A DNA stretch of 64,000 bases from Clostridium sp. CAG:452 (GCA_000434035.1 FR893522.1:108995-172994), one strand, 5' to 3'; positions 53,255 through 63,232 are shown, numbered from the stretch's first letter. Notes: generated from the letters alone by a model not told the origin. Numbers and translations are program-made.

Positions 53255-55519
53255 ATGAAGGTTTTATTCGCAGTAAATAATGACGATATTTCGGAAGCAA
53301 TAATAAAGAAATATCAAAAAGAATATAAAGAAATCTTGTCATATAAAAATGTATACTACTTTAATGCAATTCTAAAAGAGTTACAAAAAGATAAATCTTA
53401 TGATAGAGTGGTTATAAGTGAAGATTTGGAACCATTTGCAAACAACAACTATGATACAATAGATAAATTTTTGTTTGAAAAGTTAGATAACATAAGTGAT
53501 GAAGCAATAGATGAAGAAGGAAATAATACAGATATAATATTAATTTGTGCAGATAGAAGATCAAAATCTGATGAAATGCTAGTTAAATTATTTGGACTAG
53601 GAATTTACAATGCAATAATTGGTCAAGATAGAAGCATAGATGAAGTATGTAGATTAATAAATAAACCAAGAACTAAAAGAGATGCAAAACAATATTATAA
53701 AATTGAATCTGATAGTGTTAATTATCAACCAGAGAATGAAAACAATGTTAGTGAAGTAGAAATTCAAAACATATTAGAGCATTATAGAAGACTTGGAAAA
53801 AATGAAGATAAATATGTTGATAGTTTTAATAATATTGTATCACAATACAATGATATACAGTTGAAGATAATAATAAGATATCTGCCTATGGGAGTAAAAG
53901 CTGTTTTGGAAGAGAGGTCTCCTAAATATCAACAATTAATGGCTTTTCAACCAAAAACAGAAAGACAAAACTTTGCTGTACAACAAGAACAACAAAAATC
54001 AAAAGGGAAAAGCGCAATTCAAGAAGAATTAATAAAAGAAGAATCAGAAAAAACAAAAATTTCAAAGCCTATTGTTATACCACAAAGTGTTAATAAAACA
54101 GGAGTTAAAAGACTAATAAAAGAAACTGCACAAAAACCAATAGAGCCAATAGAAAAAATAGAAGAAAAAGTAGAAGAAATAGAAAATCCAGTTGATGAAA
54201 TAGAAGAGAAACCAAAAAGAGGAAGAGGAAGACCCAAAAAGGTTGTACCAGTAGAATTACAACAAGAAGAAAAACCAAAGAGGGGAAGGGGAAGACCTCC
54301 AAAAAATCCAATTCAACAAGAAGAAAAAAATGACGAAGAAAACGATGAATTAATTGATTTGTTTAATCTAAGCGATGAAGATGAAGAGACAAAGAAAACA
54401 GAACAAGAAGAACCAATAGATTTATTTGACCTAGGAGATAATGAAGAAGAAAACGATGATGAAGAAGCAATTGATTTATCTGCTTTAGGAAATGATGAAA
54501 ATGAGACAGACGACAATGACGAAGAAATAGATTTATTTAACTTGGGAGAAGAAAATAAAGAAGAAAAACCACAACAAAATCAATATGTTGAAAATAAAAA
54601 AGAAGAATTGGTACAAACAGCATATAAACCAAGTGGAGCAGAATTTAATTCATTAATAACAAAGGATAAAAAAGTTGTGGCATTTGTAGGAACTACAAAA
54701 AATGGAACATCATTTATTGTAAACAATGTTGCAGAAATGTTATCTAGTACAGGAATATCAACAGCAATATTGGATATGTCAACAAATAAAAATGCTTATT
54801 ATGTATATACTAACAACGAAGAACAATTAATGAACACTGCTAAAGAGAGTATATACAAATTAAGAAGTGGAGTAGCAGAAGGAGTAAGAGTAAATAAAAA
54901 CGTATCTGTATTTACTAGTCTTCCAGAAGAGCAAAATGATTATTCTGATGCTGAAACAATTCTAAGTACATTACTAAAGAACTTTTCGGTTGTATTAATA
55001 GATTGCGACTTTGATACACCAATGGAGTATTTTGATAAAGCACAAGAAATATATTTAGTACAAAGCATGGATGTTTTAACAATGCAACCACTAACAGCAT
55101 TTTTAAGAAATTTGCAATCTAAAAACATATTAAGACAAGAAAAACTAAAAATAGTAATAAATAAAAGTGTCAAAATAAAAAGTGTTTCTGTAAAAAGATT
55201 AATTGATGGAATATCTAACTATAATGATCCATCAATGACATATATGAAAAACTTATTTGACCCTGAAAGAATAGCATACTGCGAAGTACCACTAGAAATA
55301 CCAAATTATATTAAGTATTTGGATTCAATGATAAATTGCTCTATATCCTTAAACGGATATACAAAACCATTGATTATGGCTTTAAAACAATTAACTGGAA
55401 TGGTATATCCATTAATAAATAGACAAACATATTCTCCAAGAGGAAACCAATACAAAGACAATTTTTCTAGTAATATAAACAGTACATTAAATAAAATGAA
55501 GAACAAATATCAACAATAA
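53255..55519 (+). CDS. CpaE/MinD-like protein with AT-hook linker
   Basis: The 754-residue protein has an N-terminal receiver-like domain (about residues 1-130, KVLFAVNNDDISEAI and IILICADRRSKSDE). A long linker has two AT-hook motifs (KPKRGRGRPKK and KPKRGRGRPPK near residues 325 and 345), followed by an acidic tract of repeated DLFDLG-like blocks. The C-terminal MinD-like domain has FVGTTKNGTSFIVNNVAE, which lacks the P-loop lysine. The domains suggest a DNA- or membrane-associated scaffold without ATPase activity. AT-hooks are unusual in bacteria, and DNA binding is only inferred. GGAGG precedes the ATG. Confidence 0.72.
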   Translation: MKVLFAVNNDDISEAIIKKYQKEYKEILSYKNVYYFNAILKELQKDKSYDRVVISEDLEPFANNNYDTIDKFLFEKLDNISDEAIDEEGNNTDIILICADRRSKSDEMLVKLFGLGIYNAIIGQDRSIDEVCRLINKPRTKRDAKQYYKIESDSVNYQPENENNVSEVEIQNILEHYRRLGKNEDKYVDSFNNIVSQYNDIQLKIIIRYLPMGVKAVLEERSPKYQQLMAFQPKTERQNFAVQQEQQKSKGKSAIQEELIKEESEKTKISKPIVIPQSVNKTGVKRLIKETAQKPIEPIEKIEEKVEEIENPVDEIEEKPKRGRGRPKKVVPVELQQEEKPKRGRGRPPKNPIQQEEKNDEENDELIDLFNLSDEDEETKKTEQEEPIDLFDLGDNEEENDDEEAIDLSALGNDENETDDNDEEIDLFNLGEENKEEKPQQNQYVENKKEELVQTAYKPSGAEFNSLITKDKKVVAFVGTTKNGTSFIVNNVAEMLSSTGISTAILDMSTNKNAYYVYTNNEEQLMNTAKESIYKLRSGVAEGVRVNKNVSVFTSLPEEQNDYSDAETILSTLLKNFSVVLIDCDFDTPMEYFDKAQEIYLVQSMDVLTMQPLTAFLRNLQSKNILRQEKLKIVINKSVKIKSVSVKRLIDGISNYNDPSMTYMKNLFDPERIAYCEVPLEIPNYIKYLDSMINCSISLNGYTKPLIMALKQLTGMVYPLINRQTYSPRGNQYKDNFSSNINSTLNKMKNKYQQ

Positions 55520-55535
55520 CTTATGAGGTGATAAC

Positions 55536-56642
55536 TTGAATCCTATTTTATTAGCAATAGTATTATTAATAATAATTATAATAGCATTAGTAATGTATAA
55601 TTTATCTATAAGCAAGAAAATAAAGAAATATCAAAGTATAAATGAAAAAGTAAACAACCTAAGGGTTTTACAAGAATTCATGGATACAATAGGAAAAGAT
55701 TCTTCAGTAGATAATAAATTGCAAGTGATTAATGACATACTAATAGAAAAATTTAGTATAAGATATTCTACAATAGTGGTATTTAATGGGGCAGAATACG
55801 TTATAAAGGCCTCTAATGTAGATGAAAGACATTGGGATACTCTAAAAAACTTGCATACAGATGAAATGTTTAAAGATAGTATTGCCTCAGCAACTCCAAA
55901 ATATGTAACGGTAAATGGAGCAGGAGAAAAGCTTGCTTATCAAAAGAGCGAAATGGGAAGGGCAAAGTCAGCAATGTTTTTTCCACTATATATAGACAAT
56001 ATATATATTGGATATTGGATAATAGAAAGCAGCGAGCCTCATGCGTTTGATAACATGGATACTAGCGTTTTGGGAGTTGTTAGAGATAACATAGTGTCAG
56101 TATTAAAAACAGTGTCATATCAAAACACAATAGAAAATATTTATAGAGTAGATAAAAGCACAGGATTAAATTCAGCAGAATATTTATATGGAAAAGGAAA
56201 AAGAACAATAGACAAATATGCACAATCTACAATATGTATGTTTACTATTACTAACATTGAAGAAATAAATAAAGTGTTTGGAAGGAATCTTGGAACAAAA
56301 ACAATTATAGATGTTAGTAATATTGTTAAAACATCAATATCAGCTCAATATGTATTTGTAAGATATATGGGACCTAAGTTTGCAATAGCATTTTCAGGAG
56401 TAGACCTAGAAGGGGTTGAAGAATTTGTTAAAACGGTAAAAAGTGAAATTGAAGCGATTACTATAAAAAAAGAAGAAGCTACAAAAAACAAAAAAACAAA
56501 AAAACAGATATATGCTCATCCCCGAACAAACTTTATATTAGCAACATATTATAAGGGAACAGGTTTAGAAGAGGTAACTAAAAAATTAGAAGAATACTTA
56601 GATGATGCAGATAAAACTGAAAGCAATATTAATTGCATATAG
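55536..56642 (+). CDS. Membrane GAF/degenerate-GGDEF protein
   Basis: The 368-residue protein has a membrane helix (residues 4-24), a GAF-like domain (about residues 45-200, [20 protein letters not shown] and [17 protein letters not shown]) and a C-terminal GGDEF-like domain with the signature altered to [13 protein letters not shown]. The GGDEF site is absent, so it is unlikely to make cyclic di-GMP. A TTG start with GAGGTGA upstream is used. It follows the CpaE-like gene by 16 bases, suggesting one transcript and a sensory role. Confidence 0.72.
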   Translation: MNPILLAIVLLIIIIIALVMYNLSISKKIKKYQSINEKVNNLRVLQEFMDTIGKDSSVDNKLQVINDILIEKFSIRYSTIVVFNGAEYVIKASNVDERHWDTLKNLHTDEMFKDSIASATPKYVTVNGAGEKLAYQKSEMGRAKSAMFFPLYIDNIYIGYWIIESSEPHAFDNMDTSVLGVVRDNIVSVLKTVSYQNTIENIYRVDKSTGLNSAEYLYGKGKRTIDKYAQSTICMFTITNIEEINKVFGRNLGTKTIIDVSNIVKTSISAQYVFVRYMGPKFAIAFSGVDLEGVEEFVKTVKSEIEAITIKKEEATKNKKTKKQIYAHPRTNFILATYYKGTGLEEVTKKLEEYLDDADKTESNINCI

Positions 56643-56653
56643 GAGGTAAGAAA

Positions 56654-56908
56654 ATGATAGATGATAAAACAATGAATTTTGAAGTAGAAAGAGATAATAG
56701 CATTAAGGCAAAAGAAATCTTAAAAGAGGTATATGAAGCTTTATCAGAAAAAGGATATAATCCGGTAAATCAAATAGTTGGATATATATTGTCTGGGGAT
56801 CCAACATATATAACAAGTTATAAAAATGCAAGAAGTCTTATTAGACAAATAGAAAGAGATGAACTATTAGAAAGAATGGTAAAAAATTATATAGGGTTAG
56901 AAGAATAA
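56654..56908 (+). CDS. ireB: IreB-family regulatory phosphoprotein
   Basis: The 84-residue protein matches the IreB (DUF965) family: [20 protein letters not shown] near residue 36 and [20 protein letters not shown]. IreB is phosphorylated by the PASTA kinase IreK and affects cephalosporin tolerance in enterococci. ATAGGAGG precedes the ATG. It is one base from ruvX, as in many Firmicutes. Confidence 0.93.
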   Translation: MIDDKTMNFEVERDNSIKAKEILKEVYEALSEKGYNPVNQIVGYILSGDPTYITSYKNARSLIRQIERDELLERMVKNYIGLEE

Positions 56909-56909
56909 T

Positions 56910-57326
56910 ATGCGAATACTTGGAATTGATTATGGAGAAGCTAGAGTTGGGATTGCTATAACAGATGAATTAAATATTACTGTTCAAGGGCTAAAAACAA
57001 TAGAACATAAAGGTAATGATAAGATATTACTTGCAGAGCTCGACAAAATTTTACAAGAGTATAATGTAGATACAATAGTAGTAGGAATGCCAATAAATAT
57101 GAATGGAACAAAAGGACCAAGAGCAGAAAAAACCGAAAAATTTATACACAAACTAAAATGTAAATATAATAAAATAAACATAGAAAAAATTGATGAAAGA
57201 CTTACTACTGTCCAAGCACATAAAACTATGAATGATTTAGAAATAAATAAAAAGAAAAAAAGAGCATTGGTAGATACAATATCTGCTGTATACATATTAG
57301 AAGTGTACCTAAATAAAATGAAATAA
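56910..57326 (+). CDS. ruvX: Holliday junction resolvase-like RuvX (YqgF)
   Basis: The 138-residue protein has the RNase H-like start RILGIDYGEARVGIAITDE, VGMPINMNGTKG and DERLTTVQAH, with the conserved acidic residues. The family acts in rRNA maturation and is needed for growth in E. coli. It starts next to the ireB stop. Its codon 2 is CGA, an Arg codon read normally. Confidence 0.96.
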   Translation: MRILGIDYGEARVGIAITDELNITVQGLKTIEHKGNDKILLAELDKILQEYNVDTIVVGMPINMNGTKGPRAEKTEKFIHKLKCKYNKINIEKIDERLTTVQAHKTMNDLEINKKKKRALVDTISAVYILEVYLNKMK

Positions 57327-57330
57327 ACTA

Positions 57331-57359
57331 TTGAAAAAAATACTACAATATGGTATAAA
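57331..57359 (+). promoter_or_regulatory. Sigma-A-type promoter of DUF1292 gene
   Basis: TTGAAA and TATAAA with a 17-base spacer, about 62 bases before the ATG. Confidence 0.6.
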
Positions 57360-57420
57360 TGCATAAGACGTTAATATTGCAAAGCAATTAATATAAAAAA
57401 TGAAAGGAGACAAAAGAATA

Positions 57421-57741
57421 ATGGATTTTGAAAATAATGATATGGAAGGACTAGATGAAGAATTAGACAATATAATAATTTTAAATGATGAGGATGGAAA
57501 CGAAGTACAATTCGAATTTTTAGATTTAATAGAATTAGATGGAGAAGAATATGTTGTATTACTACCAATAGAAGATGACGAAGAGGAAGACGGAGAAGTA
57601 GTAATATTAAAAGTTGAAGATACTGATTCAGAAGATGAAGAATCATATGTAAGCGTTGATGATCAAGAAATACTAAATAAAGTGTTTGAAATATTTAAAG
57701 AAAAATTCAAAGATGAATTTAATTTTATTGATGAAGATTAA
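57421..57741 (+). CDS. DUF1292 protein
   Basis: The 106-residue protein is very acidic and has the DUF1292 pattern: ILNDEDGNEVQFEFLDLIEL then GEEYVVLLPIED. The family commonly follows ruvX in Firmicutes, as here, and has no known biochemical role. GGAG precedes the ATG at 57421. A terminator follows directly. Confidence 0.93.
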   Translation: MDFENNDMEGLDEELDNIIILNDEDGNEVQFEFLDLIELDGEEYVVLLPIEDDEEEDGEVVILKVEDTDSEDEESYVSVDDQEILNKVFEIFKEKFKDEFNFIDED

Positions 57742-57769
57742 AAAAATGCACCTAGCTGGTGCATTTTTT
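57741..57769 (+). terminator. Intrinsic terminator of DUF1292 gene
   Basis: AAAAAATGCACC pairs with GGTGCATTTTTT over TAGCT. It abuts the 127-bp repeat. Confidence 0.85.
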
Positions 57770-57770
57770 A

Positions 57771-57897
57771 TATACTAGGAAATTTCTCATTTCCTAGTAT
57801 ATAAAAATGCTATAATCGCTATTGCCTTTGAGATTTCCTCATTACATTCGGAAACTCAAATCGGCGAGAACAAAGGGCGACTAAAGTCGCTTTGTTC
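57771..57897. repeat. 127-bp three-hairpin repeat, copy B
   Basis: It is identical to copy A at 33731 except for one base after the first hairpin. It fills the gap between the DUF1292 terminator and the stop of the convergent acyl-CoA ligase gene. Confidence 0.92.
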
Positions 57898-57900
57898 TTT

Positions 57901-59623
57901 TTACATACTTAAGTTGTTTCCAAATCTTTTAATTTTCTGAGTGGTTGTTTTTTCAAATTCATTTTCTACAACCTTAAAATCTTTAATGTGCTTATAATTA
58001 GGAAGTTTTTTATTTACTTCGGATATAAGTTCTTTAAATTCTTTTTTTATGTCAGTATCTGATATGTCATCCTTATTTAAGTATCCTTTAAATGCTTCAA
58101 TGTCTGGCAATAATTTTGCATTTACATATGTTTCTTTATCACCTTTATAATTAACACCTAAAACTATACACTCTTTAACTAAAGGACTAGCATTTAAATA
58201 ATATTCTATTTCCTCAGGATAAATATTTTTACCATTTTGAGTAACAATAACACTTTTGCATCTACCAGTTATATATAAGAAACCATCATCATCTATATAT
58301 CCTAAATCTCCAGTGTAAAACCAGCCTTTTTTGAAAACATTATCTGTTGCTTCTGGATCATTATAATAACCAAGCATTACATTAGGTCCTTTTACTATTA
58401 TTTCACCAACACCTTGATCATCTGGATTGTTAATTTTATATTCTACGTTAGGAATAGGAAGACCAACAGAGTCAGCCTTGTAGAAGAAGTCATTGTTGCC
58501 GGCTACAAGGGGAGAACACTCAGTTAAACCATATCCTTGAAGGGCTTTAAATCCAATCTTATAAAATGATTCTATAATGTTAGGGTCAATAGCTGCTGCT
58601 CCTACAATAAAAGTCCTAAGATTTCCACCTAAAGATTTCTTAATTTTATTCCTTACAAAAAATCTTAAAACGGGTGGCATATTATCTAAGAAATGTTTGT
58701 CGTTATTAAAATATTTTGCAGGTAAAGTTTTTTGCAAAGTCTTAACAATTTTTTTATGTATGTTTTCTAACAATAAAGGAACACAAATTACAAATGATGG
58801 TTTATATTCATTAATGTTCTTGTTGATATATCTTAGTCCATCACAGTATGTTACTGTTCCTCCACCATATAATGGCAATAAATGCCCTAGAGTACATTCG
58901 TATGTATGATGAATAGGAAGAATAGAAAGTACTACTGTTGACTTATCTACTTTAACTATTTGAGCAACAGACATAATATTTGAACAAATATTCTTGTGAG
59001 ATAAGCAAATACCTTTTGCATTTCCTGTAGTTCCAGAAGTAAAAAGCAATACATGCATATCGTTTGGGTTTATTTTAATATCTTTAAATGCAGTATTACC
59101 AGTTGCTATCTTTTTAGCCCCATCATCTAATAATTTATTAAATTTTAAAGAATCTTCAATGTTCGAAGAAGAATCTATATTTATAAATAAAACATTATTT
59201 TTTAATTTTTCTCTATTATCTAGAATACTTTTTAAATATTTTTCATCACATATAACAGCTTTTGCATCTGAAATATTTATAAAATTAATCATGTCATCAA
59301 CATGAAGTTCTTTATCAATAGGAACAACAGTACCTATAATTGAACTTGCAAGATATGAGATGATCCAAGAATAGCTGTTTTTTCCAATTAAAGCAATTGG
59401 GGCATTTAATAATTCTAAGTCGATTAATGAAGTACCTAATGCTTCAACATCATCTTTAAATTGAACATATTTAACACCATAAATTTTTCCGATTTTTATC
59501 TTTTAATTTGAATGCATTTCTGTTTTTGTATCTAACAGAAGACTGATAAAGCATATCTTTTAAATCAGTAACATTATGTATTTTGAAATACTTTGTTTTT
59601 AAAATATCTTCTTTCTTTTCCAT
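57901..59623 (-). CDS. AMP-dependent acyl-CoA ligase, with one CGG recoding site
   Basis: The reconstructed 573-residue protein starts MEKKEDILKTKYF and has the ANL-family motifs: LLFTSGTTGNAKGICLSH (ATP loop), YGLTECSPLVAG, GWFYTGDLGYIDDDG and GRCKSVIVTQNGKNIYPEEI. These place it with long-chain acyl-CoA ligases; the acyl substrate is not known. The frame changes at CGG 59491 at residue 45, so almost the whole enzyme is lost without it. Reading GGA as Gly45 gives LKDKNGKIYGVKYV. GGAGG precedes the ATG. It converges with the DUF1292 gene. Confidence 0.9.
59489..59491 (-). other. CGG +1 recoding site in acyl-CoA ligase gene
   Basis: In-frame CGG A after codon AAT. Reading GGA as Gly45 gives KDKNGKIYGV. 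The unshifted frame ends six codons after the CGG. Confidence 0.85.
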
Positions 59624-59755
59624 AAATTACCTCCATACAACAATATTCTATAATATTACAATAAAATAATCAAGTATTAAATGATATTAAATGTTATGTT
59701 TAAAATAAAAATATAGATTTTAAAACAAATTAGCCACAAATTAATACAAAAAAGC

Positions 59756-59785
59756 TTGACATACAATATAAAAGTATTGTATAAT
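59756..59785 (+). promoter_or_regulatory. Strong sigma-A promoter of the S10 operon
   Basis: TTGACA and TATAAT, both consensus, with an 18-base spacer, about 270 bases before rpsJ. Confidence 0.85.
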
Positions 59786-59791
59786 ATGATT

Positions 59792-60058
59792 TGCGTGTAG
59801 ATTTGCGATGAAGCGAAATGTGGCTACATTCTTACGGGAAGCAGGAAATGGAGGGAACTTTCGTGGAGTATGTCTTGGCTAAGACCGGGCGGATAAGTTT
59901 TAAATAAGCACACTTGTCCTAAGTATCATCTTGCGTTAACTTAGGATTTTTAAATGTTAATAAAAGAAACACTAGGGTGCGTTAAGAACTTTCCTAAGGC
60001 AATTAAGTGAATACATAATAAAATGTATCACGACAAATTAAAAGGAGGGAATTTAACA
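59792..60058 (+). promoter_or_regulatory. S10 operon 5' leader with attenuator-like hairpin
   Basis: The long untranslated leader has several stem-forming segments. TCCTAAGT (59917-59924) pairs with ACTTAGGA (59939-59946) and is followed by five T, like an attenuator. L4 controls S10 leaders in other bacteria; a similar role here is inferred. No leader peptide is evident. Confidence 0.6.
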
Positions 60059-60487
60059 ATGGCAAAAGCAGAGAATGCAGAAGCAACAAACAAAACTGAA
60101 AAAGTAGCAAAAGCTACAACAAAAAAAGCAACAAAAGGTGCAAAGACAACAAAAACAGAAAAGGTTACTAAAAAAACAGTTCAAAGCGAAAAAATAAGAA
60201 TAAGATTAAAAGCTTATGACAATGTAGTTTTAGATCAGTCTGCTGAAAAAATAGTAGATACTGCTAAAAGAACAGGTGCAAAAGTTTCAGGTCCTATTCC
60301 ATTACCAACAAAAAGAGAAATAGTAACAATTTTACGTTCTCCACACAAACATAAAGATTCAAGAGAACAATTTGAAATGAGAACACACAAGAGAGTAATA
60401 GACATCTTATACCCAACACAAACAACAGTTGATAGCCTAATGAAATTAGACTTGCCAGCAGGCGTAGATGTAGAAATGAAACTTTAA
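60059..60487 (+). CDS. rpsJ: Ribosomal protein S10 with N-terminal extension
   Basis: The 142-residue protein has the normal S10 core from [20 protein letters not shown] to the end (GVDVEMKL), preceded by ~38 extra residues rich in Lys, Thr and Ala ([18 protein letters not shown]). The core alone is about 102 residues, as usual. AAAGGAGGG precedes the ATG at 60059, and no better start lies at the core, so the extension is likely translated. It resembles basic tails of other ribosomal proteins. It heads the S10 operon. The 220-base gap before rplC has no recognised gene. Confidence 0.96.
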   Translation: MAKAENAEATNKTEKVAKATTKKATKGAKTTKTEKVTKKTVQSEKIRIRLKAYDNVVLDQSAEKIVDTAKRTGAKVSGPIPLPTKREIVTILRSPHKHKDSREQFEMRTHKRVIDILYPTQTTVDSLMKLDLPAGVDVEMKL

Positions 60488-60708
60488 TTTATAGTAAAGT
60501 ATAAAAATTGCAAATAATGCAATACAACAACCAAGCTAATAAGTAAAAAAATAGAAAACGGTCAAAAGCAAGCAGGACGAGGAAAATGAATAAAAATTTT
60601 TGAGATAGTACATAAGTACATCGAAAAAAGTTTTATGAAATTTGACAAAGTAATGCGAAGGTTTTCAGCGTTTTCAGAATTAGCCAATAGTTAAGGAGGA
60701 AAAGAGTA

Positions 60709-61338
60709 ATGAAAAAAGCAATATTAGGAAAGAAAATTGGAATGACACAAATATTCGACGAAAATGGAAAAGCTATTCCAGTTACAGCAATTGAAGCTGG
60801 ACCATGTACAGTTATTCAAATAAAAACAGTTGATAACGATGGATACCAAGCAGTAAAATTAGGTTTTGGAGAAGTTAAAGAAAATAAATTAACAAAACCA
60901 AAAAAAGGTGAATTTGCAAAAGCAAATATAACACCTAAAAAACATTTAAGAGAATTTAGATTAGAAGAAATTTCTTACAATGTAGGAGACGAAATAAAAG
61001 CTGATATATTTGCAGCAGGAGATGCAGTAGATATTACAGGAACAAGCAAAGGTAAAGGATTCCAAGGTGTTATAAAACGTCATGGACAATCAAGAGGACC
61101 TATGGGACATGGTTCTATGTACCACAGAAGACCAGGTTCAATGGGATCTACTTCAACACCAGGTAGAGTATTTAAAGGTAAAAAGTTACCAGGACATATG
61201 GGAATGGAAACAGTTACAATACAAAACTTAGAAGTTGTAAGAGTAGATTTAGATAAAAATGTAATCTTAGTAAAAGGTAGTGTTCCAGGAAACAAAGGAG
61301 CAATATTAAAAATAAGAAATTCAGTAAAGAGTAAATAA
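60709..61338 (+). CDS. rplC: Ribosomal protein L3
   Basis: The 209-residue protein has [20 protein letters not shown] at the start and the central [20 protein letters not shown] loop, both typical of L3, which lies at the peptidyl-transferase centre. GGAGG precedes the ATG. The gap after rpsJ is unusually long for this operon and may hold a regulatory site. Confidence 0.98.
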   Translation: MKKAILGKKIGMTQIFDENGKAIPVTAIEAGPCTVIQIKTVDNDGYQAVKLGFGEVKENKLTKPKKGEFAKANITPKKHLREFRLEEISYNVGDEIKADIFAAGDAVDITGTSKGKGFQGVIKRHGQSRGPMGHGSMYHRRPGSMGSTSTPGRVFKGKKLPGHMGMETVTIQNLEVVRVDLDKNVILVKGSVPGNKGAILKIRNSVKSK

Positions 61339-61356
61339 GAGAGGAGATAGAGAAAA

Positions 61357-61980
61357 ATGCCTAAAATAGATGTATACAATATAGAAGGTAAAAAAGTTAG
61401 CGATATAGAATTAGCAGATAGCGTTTTTGGAATTGAACCAAACGAAAAAATAGTACACAGTGTATTAGTTAACTATATGGCTAACCAAAGACAAGGAACT
61501 TCAAATACAAAAACAAGAGCAGAAGTATCTGGTGGTGGAAGAAAACCTTGGAAACAAAAAGGAACAGGTAGAGCAAGACAAGGAAGTATAAGATCACCAC
61601 AATGGTTTAAAGGTGGTATAGCATTAGGACCAAAACCAAGAGATTATAGCTATAGAGTAAACAAAAAAGAAAGAAGATTAGCTGTAAGATCTGTATTAAG
61701 TTCTAAAGTATTAGAAAACAATTTAGTAGTTGTAGATTCAATGAACTTTGATGCAATAAAAACAAAGAACATGGTATCTGCATTAAACAACTTAAAAGTT
61801 GAAGGAAAAACATTAATAGTTTTACCAGAAAAAAATGAGAATGTTCAAAAATCAGCAAGAAACATTGAAGGTGTAAAAACAAGTTTAGTAAATACAATAA
61901 ATGTTTATGATTTATTAAAATATAACAAACTAGTTTTAACAGTAGATGCAGTTAAAAGCTTAGAGGAGGTGTATGCTTAA
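61357..61980 (+). CDS. rplD: Ribosomal protein L4
   Basis: The 207-residue protein has the L4 loop SGGGRKPWKQKGTGRARQGS near residue 65 and SPQWFKGGIALGPKPRDYSY. L4 also acts as a regulator of the S10 leader in some bacteria. Its stop overlaps the start region of rplW. Confidence 0.98.
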   Translation: MPKIDVYNIEGKKVSDIELADSVFGIEPNEKIVHSVLVNYMANQRQGTSNTKTRAEVSGGGRKPWKQKGTGRARQGSIRSPQWFKGGIALGPKPRDYSYRVNKKERRLAVRSVLSSKVLENNLVVVDSMNFDAIKTKNMVSALNNLKVEGKTLIVLPEKNENVQKSARNIEGVKTSLVNTINVYDLLKYNKLVLTVDAVKSLEEVYA

Positions 61981-61981
61981 C

Positions 61982-62329
61982 ATGAACGCAGAAGAAATAA
62001 TTATAAAACCAATAGTTACAGAAAAAAGTAGTATAGGACTACAAGAAGGAAAGTATACATTCAAAGTAGCAAAAAAAGCTACAAAAGTTCAAATAGCACA
62101 AGCTGTTGAAAAATTATTTAATGTAAAAGTATTAAATGTAAATACAATTACAGTTAAAGGAAAAGAAAAAAGAGTTGGAGCAAATACAGGAAGAAGACCA
62201 GACTGGAAAAAAGCAATAGTTGCAATAGCCACAAATCCAACAGAAAAATCTTACCTAACAAAAGGTGGAAAAGAAGTTAAAATAGACAAAAAATATAAAG
62301 ATTCAATAGATGAATTCATGGGAGCTTAA
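61982..62329 (+). CDS. rplW: Ribosomal protein L23
   Basis: The 115-residue protein has the L23 start IIIKPIVTEKSS and VKVLNVNTITVKGKEKRVG. An earlier ATG at 61973 overlaps the rplD stop; the ATG at 61982 is preferred because it leaves more room after the AGGAGG. L23 lines the exit of the peptide tunnel. Confidence 0.97.
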   Translation: MNAEEIIIKPIVTEKSSIGLQEGKYTFKVAKKATKVQIAQAVEKLFNVKVLNVNTITVKGKEKRVGANTGRRPDWKKAIVAIATNPTEKSYLTKGGKEVKIDKKYKDSIDEFMGA

Positions 62330-62399
62330 GAACTATAAGCTCAATAGTTAATTAACCAGAAAAAACTGGGATAATAAATATAAAAAGGAGAGATAAATA

Positions 62400-63227
62400 A
62401 TGGGTATAAAAACATACAGACCATACACACCATCAAGAAGAAATATGACAATGTCAACTTTTGAAGAAATAACAAAAAAGACACCAGAAAAATCTTTACT
62501 TGCTAAAAAGAAAAAGAATGCAGGAAGAAACTCATATGGTAGAATAACAGTTAGACATCAAGGTGGTGGAAACAGACAAAAATACAGAATAATCGATTTC
62601 AAACGTAAAAAGGATGATATGCCAGCAACAGTAATTGGTATAGAATATGATCCAAACCGTACAAGTAACATCGCTTTAATAAAATATGAAGATGGAACTT
62701 TAAATTATATATTAGCACCTTTAGGATTAAAAGATGGAGACAAAGTAATTTCTGGTGCTAAATCTGATATAAGAATTGGAAATTGCCTTCCAATAGAAAA
62801 CATACCAGTAGGTACATTAATTCATAATATAGAATTAAATCCAGGTCAAGGTGGAAAATTAGTAAGAACAGCTGGTGGAGAAGCACAACTTATGGCAAAA
62901 GAAGGAAAATATGCTCACGTAAGACTTCCATCAGGAGAAATGAGATTAGTATTAGCTAAATGTAGAGCAACAATAGGAACAATTGGTAATACAGACCATG
63001 GTAATATAAAACTAGGTAAAGCAGGAAGAAAAAGACATATGGGAATTAGACCAACAGTTAGAGGTTCAGTTATGAACCCAGTAGATCACCCTCATGGTGG
63101 TGGTGAAGGTAGAGCACCAGTAGGACACGCAGGTCCACTTACTCCTTGGGGCAAACCAGCATTAGGATATAAGACAAGACAAAAAAATAAAAAATCAGAT
63201 AAATTTATAGTTAAAAGGAGGAAATAG
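62400..63227 (+). CDS. rplB: Ribosomal protein L2
   Basis: The 275-residue protein has [39 protein letters not shown] and the [13 protein letters not shown] loop near the C-terminus, all typical of L2, which is needed for subunit joining and peptidyl transfer. GGAGAG precedes the ATG. Confidence 0.98.
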   Translation: MGIKTYRPYTPSRRNMTMSTFEEITKKTPEKSLLAKKKKNAGRNSYGRITVRHQGGGNRQKYRIIDFKRKKDDMPATVIGIEYDPNRTSNIALIKYEDGTLNYILAPLGLKDGDKVISGAKSDIRIGNCLPIENIPVGTLIHNIELNPGQGGKLVRTAGGEAQLMAKEGKYAHVRLPSGEMRLVLAKCRATIGTIGNTDHGNIKLGKAGRKRHMGIRPTVRGSVMNPVDHPHGGGEGRAPVGHAGPLTPWGKPALGYKTRQKNKKSDKFIVKRRK

Positions 63228-63232
63228 GAATA

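Noticed and set aside
4565..59491. CGG reassigned to another amino acid as a triplet (for example Trp or Gln)
   Set aside because: A triplet reassignment would not change the frame; at all ten sites the downstream sequence is in the +1 frame.
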